A stretch of DNA of 64,000 bases, from assembly GCF_006335015.1 (NCBI RefSeq), contig NZ_VDGT01000019.1:1-64000 (forward strand), written 5' to 3'. This document shows positions 27,284-36,029 of the stretch, piece after piece. A program made the position numbers and the translations under genes. Source of the stretch: Streptomyces sedi. Its GTDB lineage: Bacteria > Actinomycetota > Actinomycetes > Streptomycetales > Streptomycetaceae. Numbering within the stretch: the first letter of the stretch is position 1; every line of letters begins with the position of its first letter. Under the pieces are notes generated by a model. It was not told the origin of the DNA. It did not search any database and saw only the letters and a program-made list of their open reading frames with translations.

Positions 27284-28267
27284 GTGGCGCTGACCGATCT
27301 GTCGTTGGAGGAACTGCGGCGTTACGACTCGGGGCTCCAATCGCCCCCGGACTTCGCCGAGTTCTGGTCCGGGACGTTGGACGCCGCGAGAGCGGCGGGG
27401 GAGGGGGTGGAGGCGGAGTACCGGCCGGTGGCCGACTCGCCGCTGGCCTCGGTCGACGTCTTCGACGTCCGCTTTCCCGGCTGGGCCGGCGAGCCCGTCG
27501 CCGCCTGGCTGCTGCTGCCGAGGAACGCCCCGGGCCCGCTGCCGGCCGTCGTCACCTACCAGGGGTACAGCGGTGGGCGCGGGTCGCACCTGGACCGCCT
27601 GCTGTGGAGCGCCGCCGGCTACGCCCACCTGGTGGTCGACAGCCGGGGCCAGGGCCACGAGACCCCCGACGCGGACACGTCGTCCGCCCCGCAGTGGGTG
27701 CGCGGCTTCATGACGCGCGGCATAGCCGACCGCGAGGACTACTACTACCGCCGGCTGATGACCGACTGCGTGCGCGCCGTGGAGGCGCTGCGCGCGCACC
27801 CGGCCGTCGACCCGGAGCGGGTGGTCGTCTCGGGCGGCAGCCAGGGCGGCGGGCTGACCCTGGCCGTGGCCGGGCTGCTGGGGGAGGGGGTGGCGGGCGC
27901 GCTGGTGGACGTGCCGTTCCTGTGCCACTACCGGCGCGGGGCCGACACCGCGAGCGCGGGGCCCTACCCCGAGCTGGTGACCTATCTGGGCGCGCACCAA
28001 CGGGGCGAGCCCGCGCGGGTGTTCGACGTGCTGGCGTACTTCGACGGCCAGCACTTCGCCGCGCGCGCGACGGCGCCCGCCCTGTTCAGCGTGGCGCTGA
28101 TGGACCCGGTCTGCCCGCCGTCGACGGTCTACGCGGCGTACAACCGTTACCGGGGCGAGAAGGACATCACGGTCTGGGAGTTCTCCGACCACGCGGGCGG
28201 TGGTTCGGACCAGCAGGCGCGGCAGCTGGCGTGGTTGGCCGGGCGCGGGCTGGCGCCGACCGGCTGA
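27284..28267 (+). CDS. Acetyl xylan esterase / cephalosporin deacetylase family (CE7)
   Basis: A 327-residue alpha/beta hydrolase of carbohydrate esterase family 7, which removes acetyl groups from xylo-oligosaccharides and cephalosporins. Family markers are YQGYSGGRG (oxyanion region, 92-100), DSRGQG (119-124), the nucleophile elbow GGSQGGG with Ser186, and late Asp and His in ALMDPVCPPS and SDHAGGG. No signal peptide is present, so it acts inside the cell as is usual. The GTG start has GGAGG seven bases upstream. It stands alone, first gene of the chromosomal side of the tRNA. Confidence 0.9.
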   Translation: MALTDLSLEELRRYDSGLQSPPDFAEFWSGTLDAARAAGEGVEAEYRPVADSPLASVDVFDVRFPGWAGEPVAAWLLLPRNAPGPLPAVVTYQGYSGGRGSHLDRLLWSAAGYAHLVVDSRGQGHETPDADTSSAPQWVRGFMTRGIADREDYYYRRLMTDCVRAVEALRAHPAVDPERVVVSGGSQGGGLTLAVAGLLGEGVAGALVDVPFLCHYRRGADTASAGPYPELVTYLGAHQRGEPARVFDVLAYFDGQHFAARATAPALFSVALMDPVCPPSTVYAAYNRYRGEKDITVWEFSDHAGGGSDQQARQLAWLAGRGLAPTG

Positions 28268-28353
28268 ACGGCAACGGAACCGGGGCTCCCGCGCCGGGGC
28301 GGCGGCGGAAACACCGGTGTGGCGGCGGAAACGCCGGGGCGGCGGCGGAAACG

Positions 28354-28381
28354 GCGGCGGAACGGTTCCCCGTTCCGCCGC
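28354..28381. terminator. Perfect 12-bp hairpin after the esterase gene
   Basis: GCGGCGGAACGG (28354-28365), loop TTCC, then CCGTTCCGCCGC. No T-run follows, as is common in Streptomyces terminators. It is preceded by three imperfect GGCGGCGGAAAC repeats. Confidence 0.7.
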
Positions 28382-28439
28382 GGGTCCCCCGGGAAGCGGC
28401 CGGGCACCTCTGGACAGGGCCACCCGATCACCTGTTTTA

Positions 28440-28458
28440 ATTGCGAGTGTTTCGCAAT
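28440..28458. promoter_or_regulatory. Nur-box-like operator before the nickel/peptide transporter operon
   Basis: ATTGCGA, five bases, TCGCAAT: a perfect inverted repeat 36 bases before the first gene of the operon. The published Streptomyces Nur site, TTGCaA-N5-TTGCAA, has the same half-site core and the same 5-base spacing. Nur is the nickel-responsive Fur-family repressor of nikABCDE and sodF. The match points to nickel-dependent repression here. Confidence 0.65.
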
Positions 28459-28493
28459 AACAACTGATGTGACGCTCGGCAGGGGTGTGGGTG

Positions 28494-30095
28494 ATGACGG
28501 TCCGCAGGCGGGTCCGTGACGGTGCCGTGGCGGGGACGGTGGCCGCGCTGGCCGCCGTCGCCGGCTGCTCGGCCCCCGGCGACGACGGCGGCGGGGACAC
28601 CGCCGACGGCGGCCGGGACAGCGTGGTGGTGGGCATCGCCAACGAGCCCGAGACGCTGAGCCCGCTGCTCGGCTACGGCAAGGACGGAAACTCCAAGATC
28701 TTCGACGGGCTGCTCCGCCGCGACGAGGCCCTGGAGCTCCAGCCGGCCCTCGCCGCCGAGCTGCCCGAGGTCGGCGAGGACGGGCTGACCTACCGCTTCC
28801 CGCTCAGGGACGACGTCACCTTCAGCGACGGCGAGCCGTTCACCTCGGCCGACGTCGTCTTCACCTACGAGACGGTCCTCGACGAGGGCACCAACAACGC
28901 GGCCAGGGGCGAGCTGGACGCCATCGAGAGCGTCGAGGCCGAGGGCGACCACGAGGTGGTCTTCACCCTCAAGTACCCGTACGCCGCGTTCGCCGAGCGC
29001 ACCGTGCTGCCCATCGCCGCCCGGCACATCGCCGGCGAGCAGGACGTCAACACCGGCCCCTACAACACCGAGCCCGTGGGCACCGGCCCCTACACGCTCA
29101 CCGACTGGTCGCCGGGTGAGCGCATCTCGCTGACCGCCAACCCCGACTACTGGGGCGGGGCGCCCGAGGTCGAACGGGTCACCATGGCCGTCATCCCCGA
29201 CGACGACGTGCGCGCGACCCGGCTGCGCTCCGGCGACCTGGACGCCGCCGTCCTCCCGCCCAACCTCGCCGAGGGCTTCGCCGACGAGGACGGGATGACC
29301 ACCGTCACCGCCGAGAGCGCCGACTTCCGCGCCGTGACCCTGCCGACGGACAACCCGGTCACCGGCGACACCGCCATCCGGCGCGCCCTGGACCTCGCCG
29401 TCGACCGGGAGTTGATGGTCGACAGCATCCTGCTGGGCGCCGGCCACCCCGCGTACAGCGCGATTCCCACGGCCAGCCCCTGGTTCGCCGAGGGCACCGA
29501 GCGCGACCACGACCCGGAGGAGGCCGGCCGCCTGCTGGACGAGGCCGGCTGGACCCTCGACGGCGAGGTGCGCGAACGGGAAGGGCAGCGCGCCGCGTTC
29601 ACCCTCTGGTACCCGGCGGGCGACCGGCTGCGGCAGGAGCACGCCCTGGCCTACGCCTCGGACGCCAAGGAGATCGGCGTCGACATCACCGTGGAGTCCG
29701 GCTCCTGGGAGGTCATCGACGGCCGCCTCGCCGAGGACGCGGTCCTCGCCGGCGGCGGCGAGCCCACCGACCCCGACTTCGAGCTGTACAACCTGCTCTA
29801 CTCCGAGCTGGCGGGGAACGGCTACAACAACATGGCCCACTACCGCAACGACGCCGTCGACGAGGCGCTGGACGCCGGCCGGCGCGGCGCCGAGCGGGCG
29901 GAGCGCGAGGCCGCCTACGAGACGGTGCAGCACGAGCTGCGGGAGGACCCCGGCTACACCTTCCTCACGCACGTCGACCACGTCTATGTGATGGCCGACG
30001 CCTGGGACGGGGTCACCACCCAGGTCGAGCCGCACGACCACGGCCTCGGGCACGGCCCCTGGTGGAACGTGGAGGACTGGCGCGTGCGTCCGTGA
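28494..30095 (+). CDS. nikA: NikA-like ABC transporter substrate-binding lipoprotein
   Basis: A 533-residue solute-binding protein of the SBP_bac_5 family (nickel or peptide uptake). The lipoprotein signal ends at AVAGC with Cys25 as the lipidated residue, followed by a Gly/Asp-rich tether. The family pattern FDGLLRRD, FSDGEPFTSADVVFTYE and GTGPYTL is clear. It should capture ligand outside the membrane and deliver it to the two permeases that follow. GGCAGGGG precedes the ATG; GTG at 28485 or 28491 are alternatives. The next gene overlaps its stop by 4 bases. Nickel specificity rests on the Nur-like box and gene order, so peptide transport is the main alternative. Confidence 0.8.
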   Translation: MTVRRRVRDGAVAGTVAALAAVAGCSAPGDDGGGDTADGGRDSVVVGIANEPETLSPLLGYGKDGNSKIFDGLLRRDEALELQPALAAELPEVGEDGLTYRFPLRDDVTFSDGEPFTSADVVFTYETVLDEGTNNAARGELDAIESVEAEGDHEVVFTLKYPYAAFAERTVLPIAARHIAGEQDVNTGPYNTEPVGTGPYTLTDWSPGERISLTANPDYWGGAPEVERVTMAVIPDDDVRATRLRSGDLDAAVLPPNLAEGFADEDGMTTVTAESADFRAVTLPTDNPVTGDTAIRRALDLAVDRELMVDSILLGAGHPAYSAIPTASPWFAEGTERDHDPEEAGRLLDEAGWTLDGEVREREGQRAAFTLWYPAGDRLRQEHALAYASDAKEIGVDITVESGSWEVIDGRLAEDAVLAGGGEPTDPDFELYNLLYSELAGNGYNNMAHYRNDAVDEALDAGRRGAERAEREAAYETVQHELREDPGYTFLTHVDHVYVMADAWDGVTTQVEPHDHGLGHGPWWNVEDWRVRP

Positions 30096-31078
30096 CCGTG
30101 CCCTGGCCCGCGGTGGCGCGGCTGGTGGGGCGGCGGGCGCTGGCCGCCGTCCCGGTGCTGGCCGTGGTGACGCTCGGGATGTTCGCCGTCGCGGCGGCCT
30201 CGCCGTTCGACCCGGTGCGGCGCTATGTCGGGGAGAGCTCGGGCGTCTCCCAGGAGACGCTGGACGCGCTGCGCGAGAACCTCTCGCCCGACGGGACCTT
30301 CGTCGAGCAGTGGTGGAGCTGGCTCACCTCGGCGCTCGGCGGTGACCTCGGGCAGTCCCTGGCGCTGCGGCAGCCGGTCTCCCAGGTGATCGCCGAACGG
30401 ATCGGCTGGTCGCTGCTGCTGTGCGCGGTGGCGTTCGTCGGCTCCGTGCTGCTGGGCACCGCGCTCGGCGTGCTCGCCGCCCGGCGGGAGGGCGGCTGGC
30501 TGGACCGGGTCGTCACCTCCCTCGGCTACACCCTCCAGGCGGCCCCGCCGTTCTGGCTGGCGCTGCTGGCGATCTGGCTCTTCGCGCTCCAACTCGACGT
30601 GCTGCCCGCGGGAGGGCTCACCGAGGCGGGCAGCGACACCGTGACGGCCGGCGGGCTGCTGAGTCATCTGGCGTTGCCGGCCGCCGTGTTGACCATCTCG
30701 CAGCTGCCGTGGTTCGTGCTCTACGTCCGCCAGGGCGTCACCGACGCGCTGCACGAGGACCCGGTGCGCGGGGCGCGGGCGCGGGGGGTGAGCGAACGGA
30801 CGGTGCTGCTCGGCCACGGGCTGCGCTCCGGGCTGCTGCCCGTCCTGACCCTGGTCGGCACCCGCATCCCCGAGCTGATCACCGGGGCGCTGCTGGTGGA
30901 GACCGTCTTCAGCTGGCCGGGCATCGCCTCGGCCACCGTGCGCGCGGCCACGGCGACGGACTTTCCGCTGCTGGCCGCGCTCACCGCACTCTCGGCGCTC
31001 GCGGTGCTGGCCGGCAACCTGCTGGCCGACCTGCTCTACGGGCTCGCCGATCCGCGCGTTGATCTGAACGAGATGTGA
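30092..31078 (+). CDS. nikB: NikB-like ABC transporter permease
   Basis: A 328-residue inner-membrane permease of the DppB/NikB group with six helices. The first helix lies at about residues 15-35, followed by the extracellular loop ending DLGQSLALRQPV. The EAA-type cytoplasmic loop (RQGVTDALHEDPVRGARARG) contacts the ATPases, and ELITGALLVETVFSWPG is the conserved C-terminal block. The GTG start at 30092 overlaps the nikA stop as GTGA; a longer in-frame start at 30062 lies inside nikA and is less likely. It acts with the next permease as the membrane channel. Confidence 0.85.
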   Translation: MTVPWPAVARLVGRRALAAVPVLAVVTLGMFAVAAASPFDPVRRYVGESSGVSQETLDALRENLSPDGTFVEQWWSWLTSALGGDLGQSLALRQPVSQVIAERIGWSLLLCAVAFVGSVLLGTALGVLAARREGGWLDRVVTSLGYTLQAAPPFWLALLAIWLFALQLDVLPAGGLTEAGSDTVTAGGLLSHLALPAAVLTISQLPWFVLYVRQGVTDALHEDPVRGARARGVSERTVLLGHGLRSGLLPVLTLVGTRIPELITGALLVETVFSWPGIASATVRAATATDFPLLAALTALSALAVLAGNLLADLLYGLADPRVDLNEM

Positions 31079-31986
31079 CCGCCATGGCACAGGAAACCGC
31101 TCCGACCACCGGCCCGGGGCCCGCCGGGGCCCGCTGGCGCCGCGTGGGCGGCGCGCGGCGCGGCACCCGCCGGGTGCGGGCCGTCGCCTCCTGCGCGCTG
31201 GTGGGGCTCGCGGCGCTGGCGGTGCTGCTGGTGCCGGTGTTCTTCCCGCTGGACCAGCAGGCCGTCGACCTCACGGCCAAGCTGCTGCCGCCCTCCGCCG
31301 AGCACCCGTTCGGCACCGACGACATGGGCCGGGACCTGCTGCTGCGCAGCGTCTACGGGCTGCGGGTCTCGCTGCTGGTGGGGCTCGTCGCCGCGCTGGT
31401 GGCCAGCCTCATCGGGCTGGCGCTCGGCTGTCTGGCCGGGGCGGTCGGCGGCTGGTTCGACCGGGTGCTGATGCGGGTCGTCGACACGTTCACCGCCGTG
31501 CCGCACCTGCTGATGGGCGTCTTCATCGTGGCGATGTTCCGGCCGGGCGTCTGGCCGGTGGTCGCCTCCGTCGGGCTGACGCACTGGGTCTCCACCGCGC
31601 GCATCGTGCGCGCCGAGGTCCACTCGCTGCGCTCCCGGCCGTTCGTGGACGCCGCGATCTCCGGGGGCGCCTCCCGGCTGCGGGTGGCCGGGCGCCACCT
31701 GCTGCCCGCCGTGCTGCCGCAGGCGGGCCTCGCGGCGGTGCTGATGGTGCCGCACGCGGTGTGGCACGAGTCGGCGCTGTCGTTCCTCGGGCTCGGCATC
31801 CCCGCGCACCAGGCGAGCCTGGGCACCATGATCAACGGCGCGCGCGGCTCGCTGGCGGCCGGCGACTGGTGGCCGACGCTCTTCCCCGGGCTGTTCATCG
31901 TGGTCACCACCCTGGCCGTCGCCGGAGCCGCGGGGCTGTGGCGCGAACGGATCAACCCACGCCGCCGATCGGAGCTGGTCCTGTGA
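31075..31986 (+). CDS. nikC: NikC-like ABC transporter permease
   Basis: A 303-residue permease of the DppC/NikC group. A cytoplasmic N-terminus leads to a first helix at about 40-60, then the typical EHPFGTDDMGRDLLLR motif just before the core permease domain. The EAA loop reads RAEVHSLRSRPFVDAAISGG. The C-terminal ESALSFLGLGIPAH block is diagnostic of this group. The GTG start overlaps the nikB stop (GTGA); ATG at 31084 is a possible alternative. It forms the channel with NikB. Confidence 0.85.
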   Translation: MTAMAQETAPTTGPGPAGARWRRVGGARRGTRRVRAVASCALVGLAALAVLLVPVFFPLDQQAVDLTAKLLPPSAEHPFGTDDMGRDLLLRSVYGLRVSLLVGLVAALVASLIGLALGCLAGAVGGWFDRVLMRVVDTFTAVPHLLMGVFIVAMFRPGVWPVVASVGLTHWVSTARIVRAEVHSLRSRPFVDAAISGGASRLRVAGRHLLPAVLPQAGLAAVLMVPHAVWHESALSFLGLGIPAHQASLGTMINGARGSLAAGDWWPTLFPGLFIVVTTLAVAGAAGLWRERINPRRRSELVL

Positions 31987-32990
31987 CCGAGGCACCCCCC
32001 ACCGCCCGTCCCGCGCCGCCCGCCCCCCGGTCCCCGGCGGGCGAGCCGCTGCTGAGCGTGGCGGGGCTCTCGGTGCGGTTCCTGATGCCCGGCGGGCGCG
32101 ACGTGGCGGCCGTCGACGGCGTCTCCTTCGACCTGGCCGCCGGCGAGTGCCTGGCGCTGGTGGGGGAGAGCGGCTGCGGCAAGTCCGTGCTCGCCTCGGC
32201 CCTGCTGGGGCTGCTTCCGGCCAACGCCATGGTCCGCGGCGGCGCCCGGCTGGCGCCCGACGGGCCCGACCTGCTCACCGCCGACCAGGCGACGCTCTCG
32301 CGCACCGTGCGCGGTCGCCGCCTCGGCCTGATCCCGCAGAGCCCTTCCGCCCACCTCACCCCGGTGCGGACCGTCCGCTCCCAACTGGAGGAGACCGTCA
32401 GGGAGATCACCGGCGTGCGGCGCTCCGGGCTGCGGGCCGCCGGCGAACGGGCGGCGGAGCGCGCGGCGTTCCCCCTCGACCACCTGGACCGCCATCCGCA
32501 CCAGCTCTCCGGCGGGCTCGCCCAACGCGCCGCGACCGCGCTGGCGTTGGTCGGGGACGCCCCGCTGCTGATCGCCGACGAGCCGACCACCGGGCTCGAC
32601 CGCGACCTGGTCGACCGCACCGTGGACGAGCTGCGCCGCCATGTCGACGACGGCCGGGCGCTGCTGGTGATCACCCACGACCTGGCCGCCGCCGAGCGGA
32701 TCGCGGACCGGGTCGCCGTGATGTACGCCGGGCGGATCGTCGAACTCACCGGCGCCGACGCCTTCTTCGGCGATCCGGGTCCCCGGCACCCCTACGCGGC
32801 CGGCCTGTTGGACGCGCTGCCGGAGCGCGCGTTCACGCCGATCCCCGGGATGCCGCCCGAGCTGGACGCGCTGCCCGCGGGATGCGCCTTCGCCCCCCGC
32901 TGCCCGGCGGCCACCGAAGCGTGCGGCGCCCCTCCCACCCCGACCGGCGGCGTCGCCTGCCACCACCCGCGAGAGGCCGCCCGTGCTTGA
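31983..32990 (+). CDS. nikD: NikD-like ABC transporter ATP-binding protein
   Basis: A 335-residue ATPase driving the transporter. Walker A is GESGCGKS, the Q-loop region is LIPQSPSAHL, the signature is LSGGLAQR and Walker B is LLIADEPTTGLD, followed by the His switch in VITHDL. The C-terminal PRHPYAAGLLDALP and Cys-containing GCAFAPRCP region is the oligopeptide/nickel-type extension. The GTG start overlaps the nikC stop as GTGA. It pairs with the shorter ATPase encoded next. Confidence 0.87.
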   Translation: MTEAPPTARPAPPAPRSPAGEPLLSVAGLSVRFLMPGGRDVAAVDGVSFDLAAGECLALVGESGCGKSVLASALLGLLPANAMVRGGARLAPDGPDLLTADQATLSRTVRGRRLGLIPQSPSAHLTPVRTVRSQLEETVREITGVRRSGLRAAGERAAERAAFPLDHLDRHPHQLSGGLAQRAATALALVGDAPLLIADEPTTGLDRDLVDRTVDELRRHVDDGRALLVITHDLAAAERIADRVAVMYAGRIVELTGADAFFGDPGPRHPYAAGLLDALPERAFTPIPGMPPELDALPAGCAFAPRCPAATEACGAPPTPTGGVACHHPREAARA

Positions 32991-33705
32991 GCTGGAACGG
33001 ATCACCGCCGGCTACGACCGCCGCGCCCCCGTGGTGCGGGAGCTGTCGTTGGCGGTCGCCGACGGCGAGGCCGTCGGGCTGCTCGGCCCGAGCGGCTGCG
33101 GCAAGTCCACGCTCGCCCGGGTCGCCGCGCTGCTGCACCGCCCCTACGCCGGCACCGTCCGACTCGCCGGCCGTCCGGCCGGCGGCTTCCGCTTCCGCGC
33201 GCCCCGGGAGCAACGCACCTCCGTCGGCCTGGTCTTCCAGCAGCCTCGGCTGGCCGCCGATCCGAGGATGACGCTCCGCCAGCTGATCGCGGCACCCGCG
33301 CACGCCACCGGTCGGGGTGAGGAACTCTCCGCCCGCGTCGACGAGTTGGCGACGGACGTGGGACTCACCCCCGAGCTGCTGACCCGCCATCCCCACCAGG
33401 TCAGCGACGGGCAGCTGCAACGCGCCTGTGTCGCCAGGGCGTTGCTGCTCCGCCCGGCGCTGCTGGTCTGCGACGAGATGACCGCCATGCTGGACGCCTC
33501 CACCACGGCCGCGCTGGTCGCCGTCGTCGAGGAGTACCGCGCCGCCTCCGGCGCCGCGCTGCTGGCCGTGGGGCACGACCGGGTGCTGCTGCGCCGCTGG
33601 TGCGACCGGGTCGTGGACTTCCCCGCCGTTCACCCGAAGCGGTCGGAGACCGCGCCCACCAGCAGCCCCAGCACCAGCAGCACCACCGAGGCGAAGACCT
33701 CGTAG
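32983..33705 (+). CDS. nikE: NikE-like ABC transporter ATP-binding protein
   Basis: A 240-residue second ATPase. Walker A is GPSGCGKST, the Q-loop is VFQQPRL, and Walker B is LLVCDEMTAMLD. The signature is VSDGQLQR, a change from the usual LSGGQ at its second Gly; in paired transporters one site is often degenerate. It lacks the C-terminal oligopeptide-type extension. The gene overlaps the end of nikD by 8 bases and its own 3' end overlaps the small membrane-protein gene on the other strand by 76 bases. The last 20 residues (Ser/Thr-rich) come from that overlap and are probably not conserved. Confidence 0.85.
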   Translation: MLELERITAGYDRRAPVVRELSLAVADGEAVGLLGPSGCGKSTLARVAALLHRPYAGTVRLAGRPAGGFRFRAPREQRTSVGLVFQQPRLAADPRMTLRQLIAAPAHATGRGEELSARVDELATDVGLTPELLTRHPHQVSDGQLQRACVARALLLRPALLVCDEMTAMLDASTTAALVAVVEEYRAASGAALLAVGHDRVLLRRWCDRVVDFPAVHPKRSETAPTSSPSTSSTTEAKTS

Positions 33706-33830
33706 CCGTCGAGGAAGCCGACCCGGTGCACCACGGTCCACAGGTCGAACCAGTCGAGGAAGTAGTGGACCAGGCTGCCCGCGCCCTGGGTCAGCAGTAC
33801 GAAGCTGAGGAGACCGAGAATCTTCCGCAT
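33630..33830 (-). CDS. Small two-helix membrane protein
   Basis: A 66-residue protein with two predicted membrane helices (about 3-22 and 42-62) joined by a short aromatic loop, LVHYFLDWFDLW. The composition and helix spacing look like a real, conserved small membrane protein rather than the chance antisense of nikE. The ATG at 33830 has no strong ribosome site. It is convergent with, and overlaps, the nikE tail. Function unknown. Confidence 0.6.
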   Translation of the reverse strand: MRKILGLLSFVLLTQGAGSLVHYFLDWFDLWTVVHRVGFLDGYEVFASVVLLVLGLLVGAVSDRFG

Positions 33831-33977
33831 GGCCGAAACGCTAGGGAGGCCGGCCGCCGCGCCGCGTCGGCCGAAGGTCGCCGGCGGTCGCGACCATCGT
33901 CGCCCGCCGTTGACGAAGGTATCGAAGCCGCCGGGGAAGGGCGCGGCGCCGAAGCCCCGCCGGTACGTTCGGGACCT

Positions 33978-35117
33978 GTGGGAGTGAGGGAGTGGGCCGC
34001 GCGCGGCGGCCACGAGGAGGACCGCCGGCAGCTGGCGGTCGACCTGGCCATGATCGGCCTCGCCGCCGTCACCACCGTCCTCACCTCCGGGGTGCTGGCC
34101 GGCGAGACCCACGAGGACCCCGACATCGTCGTCCTGGACCAGGTCGTCGCCGCCCTCGCCTGCGGCCTGCTGTGGTGGCGCCGCCGCCACCCGCTGGCGG
34201 TGGCCCTGGTCATCCAGGCGCTGGCGCTCCCGTCCCACGCCATGGCGGGCCCCATGCTGGCGTCGCTGTTCACCGTCGCCGTGCACTGCCGCACCCGCAC
34301 CCTGGTGTGGCTGGTGGTCGTCAAGCTGCTGCTGATGCCGTTCAACGTCGCCCAGCGCCCCGAGTCCTCGCTCTCGGACACCGCGTCCGTCGCGATGATG
34401 CTGGTCGTGATGACCGCGGTGGTCTCCTGGGGGCTGTCGGTGCGCTACCGCAGGCGGCTGCGGGAGACCCTCTACGAGCAGGCGCAGCGCCGCACCAGGG
34501 AGGCCATCGCCCGCGAGATGCACGACGTGCTGGCGCACCGGCTGTCGCTGCTGAGCGTCCACGCGGGGGCGCTTGAGTTCCATCCGGACGCCCCCGCCGA
34601 GCAGGTCCGCGAGGCGGCGGCCGTCATCCGTTCCTCCGCGCACCAGGCGCTGGAGGAGCTGCGGGACGTCATCGGCGTGCTGCGCGGCGCCCCCGGGGAT
34701 CCCGGCGACGCCGGCGCCCCCAGGCCGCAGCCGACGTGGGAGGACCTGCCGCGCCTGGCCGAGGAGTCGCGGAGCGCCGGCACCCCGGTCCGGCTGGAGC
34801 GGCGCACCGCGCCGGGCCAGGTCCCGCCGCCGGCCGTCGGCCGCACCGCCTACCGGGTGGTCCAGGAGGCGCTGACCAACGTCCGCAAGCACGCCCCGGG
34901 GGCCGAGGCCCAGGTCACCGTCGAGGGCGGCCCGGGCGCCGGGCTGACCGTGCGGGTCGACAACCGGCTCACCGCCGCCCCGGCGGTCCGGGTGCCGGGC
35001 GCCGGCGCGGGGCTGACCGGGCTGGGGGAGCGAGTCGCCCTGGCCGGCGGCCGGTTGGAGCACACCGGCGACCGGGATGGCTTCCACCTCGTGGCGTGGC
35101 TACCGTGGCCCCCATGA
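33978..35117 (+). CDS. Sensor histidine kinase, NarX/DesK type
   Basis: A 379-residue kinase of the HisKA_3 family. The N-terminal 150 residues carry four to five membrane helices with short loops and no large outside domain, so it probably senses membrane or intracellular signals. The phospho-acceptor motif is AREMHDVLAHRLSLL; the ATPase domain has YRVVQEALTNVRKHA (N-box) and GLTGLGERVALAGG (G-box). The GTG start is tentative because the ribosome site is weak. The regulator gene overlaps its stop by ATGA, giving a co-translated pair. Confidence 0.88.
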   Translation: MGVREWAARGGHEEDRRQLAVDLAMIGLAAVTTVLTSGVLAGETHEDPDIVVLDQVVAALACGLLWWRRRHPLAVALVIQALALPSHAMAGPMLASLFTVAVHCRTRTLVWLVVVKLLLMPFNVAQRPESSLSDTASVAMMLVVMTAVVSWGLSVRYRRRLRETLYEQAQRRTREAIAREMHDVLAHRLSLLSVHAGALEFHPDAPAEQVREAAAVIRSSAHQALEELRDVIGVLRGAPGDPGDAGAPRPQPTWEDLPRLAEESRSAGTPVRLERRTAPGQVPPPAVGRTAYRVVQEALTNVRKHAPGAEAQVTVEGGPGAGLTVRVDNRLTAAPAVRVPGAGAGLTGLGERVALAGGRLEHTGDRDGFHLVAWLPWPP

Positions 35118-35824
35118 CGATCGGTGTGCTGCTGGTGGACGACGATCCGCTGGTGCGCTCGGGGCTGCGGCTGATGCTGGGCGCTGCGGAGGACATCACG
35201 GTGGTCGGCGAGGCGGCCGACGGCTCCGAGGTGCCTGCCCTGGTGGCCGAGCACCGGCCCGACGTGGTGCTGATGGACGTCAGGATGCCGGGCCTGGACG
35301 GGCTGGCCGCCACCGAGCGGCTGCGCCGTTCGGGCGCGGCGCCCGAGGTGATGATGCTGACCACGTTCCAGGCCGACGAGCAGGTGCTGCGCGCCCTGCG
35401 CGCCGGCGCGGCCGGCTATGTGCTGAAGGACACCCCGCCGCGCGAGATCGTCGACGCCGTCCGCCGGGTCGCCGAGGGCGAGCCGGTGCTCTCACCCGCC
35501 GTCACCCGCCGCCTGATCGCCCAGGTCGCCGGCTCGGGCCGGGAACGCCGCGGTGCGCGGCGCCGGGTCGAGTCCCTCGCCGAGCGGGAGCGCGCGGTGG
35601 CGCTGTTGGTCGGCCAGGGCAAGTCCAACGCGGAGATCGCCGCGTCGCTCTACCTGTCGGTGCCTACCGTCAAGACCCATGTCTCGCGCCTGCTCACCAA
35701 GCTCGACCTCGCCAACCGCACCCAGATCGCGCTGCTGGTCCACGACGCGGGCCTGCTGGAGGAGGGATGCGGCGGAACGCCCGCGCGCCCGGCCGGAGAT
35801 GAGGGCCCGGCTGGCGGCTCGTGA
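35114..35824 (+). CDS. NarL/FixJ-type response regulator
   Basis: A 236-residue regulator paired with the preceding kinase. The receiver domain has DDD at 9-11, phospho-acceptor Asp55 in VVLMDVRMPG and Lys in GYVLKDTPPREI. A LuxR-type helix-turn-helix follows at about 160-215 (LAERERAVALLVGQGKSNAE and TVKTHVSRLLTKLDLANRTQ). The last 20 residues are a non-conserved Gly/Pro tail. Its targets are not apparent nearby. Confidence 0.92.
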   Translation: MTIGVLLVDDDPLVRSGLRLMLGAAEDITVVGEAADGSEVPALVAEHRPDVVLMDVRMPGLDGLAATERLRRSGAAPEVMMLTTFQADEQVLRALRAGAAGYVLKDTPPREIVDAVRRVAEGEPVLSPAVTRRLIAQVAGSGRERRGARRRVESLAERERAVALLVGQGKSNAEIAASLYLSVPTVKTHVSRLLTKLDLANRTQIALLVHDAGLLEEGCGGTPARPAGDEGPAGGS

Positions 35825-35867
35825 CCGTTCCGCCCCCTCCGTTTCGCAGTTGTGACAGTGGCGATAT

Positions 35868-35890
35868 GCAAATTGCAAGTTACCTATTGC
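35868..35890. promoter_or_regulatory. Conserved AT-rich motif upstream of the RsbW-like ATPase gene
   Basis: GCAAATTGCA followed by AGTT, five bases and TTGC. A closely similar motif lies at 53325-53348 in the gap between the other RsbW-like ATPase gene and its HTH partner. AT-rich islands like this are unusual in such GC-rich DNA, which suggests a shared regulator site. Confidence 0.4.
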
Positions 35891-36029
35891 GGACTGAACT
35901 TGGCAGTGCGACAGTGAGTAGGAAGGCGTTTACCCCGGCGTGACCCGTGGCCGAACGCGGAGGAACCACCCCTCTTCGCTCGGGTGTTGGCGGGTTCAGT
36001 GTGCGCATCCGCAGAGAAAGGCAGCGCTG

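Noticed and set aside
28299..28353. GGCGGCGGAAAC repeats as a regulatory array
   Set aside because: Three imperfect copies directly before a strong hairpin are more simply part of the terminator region of the esterase gene.
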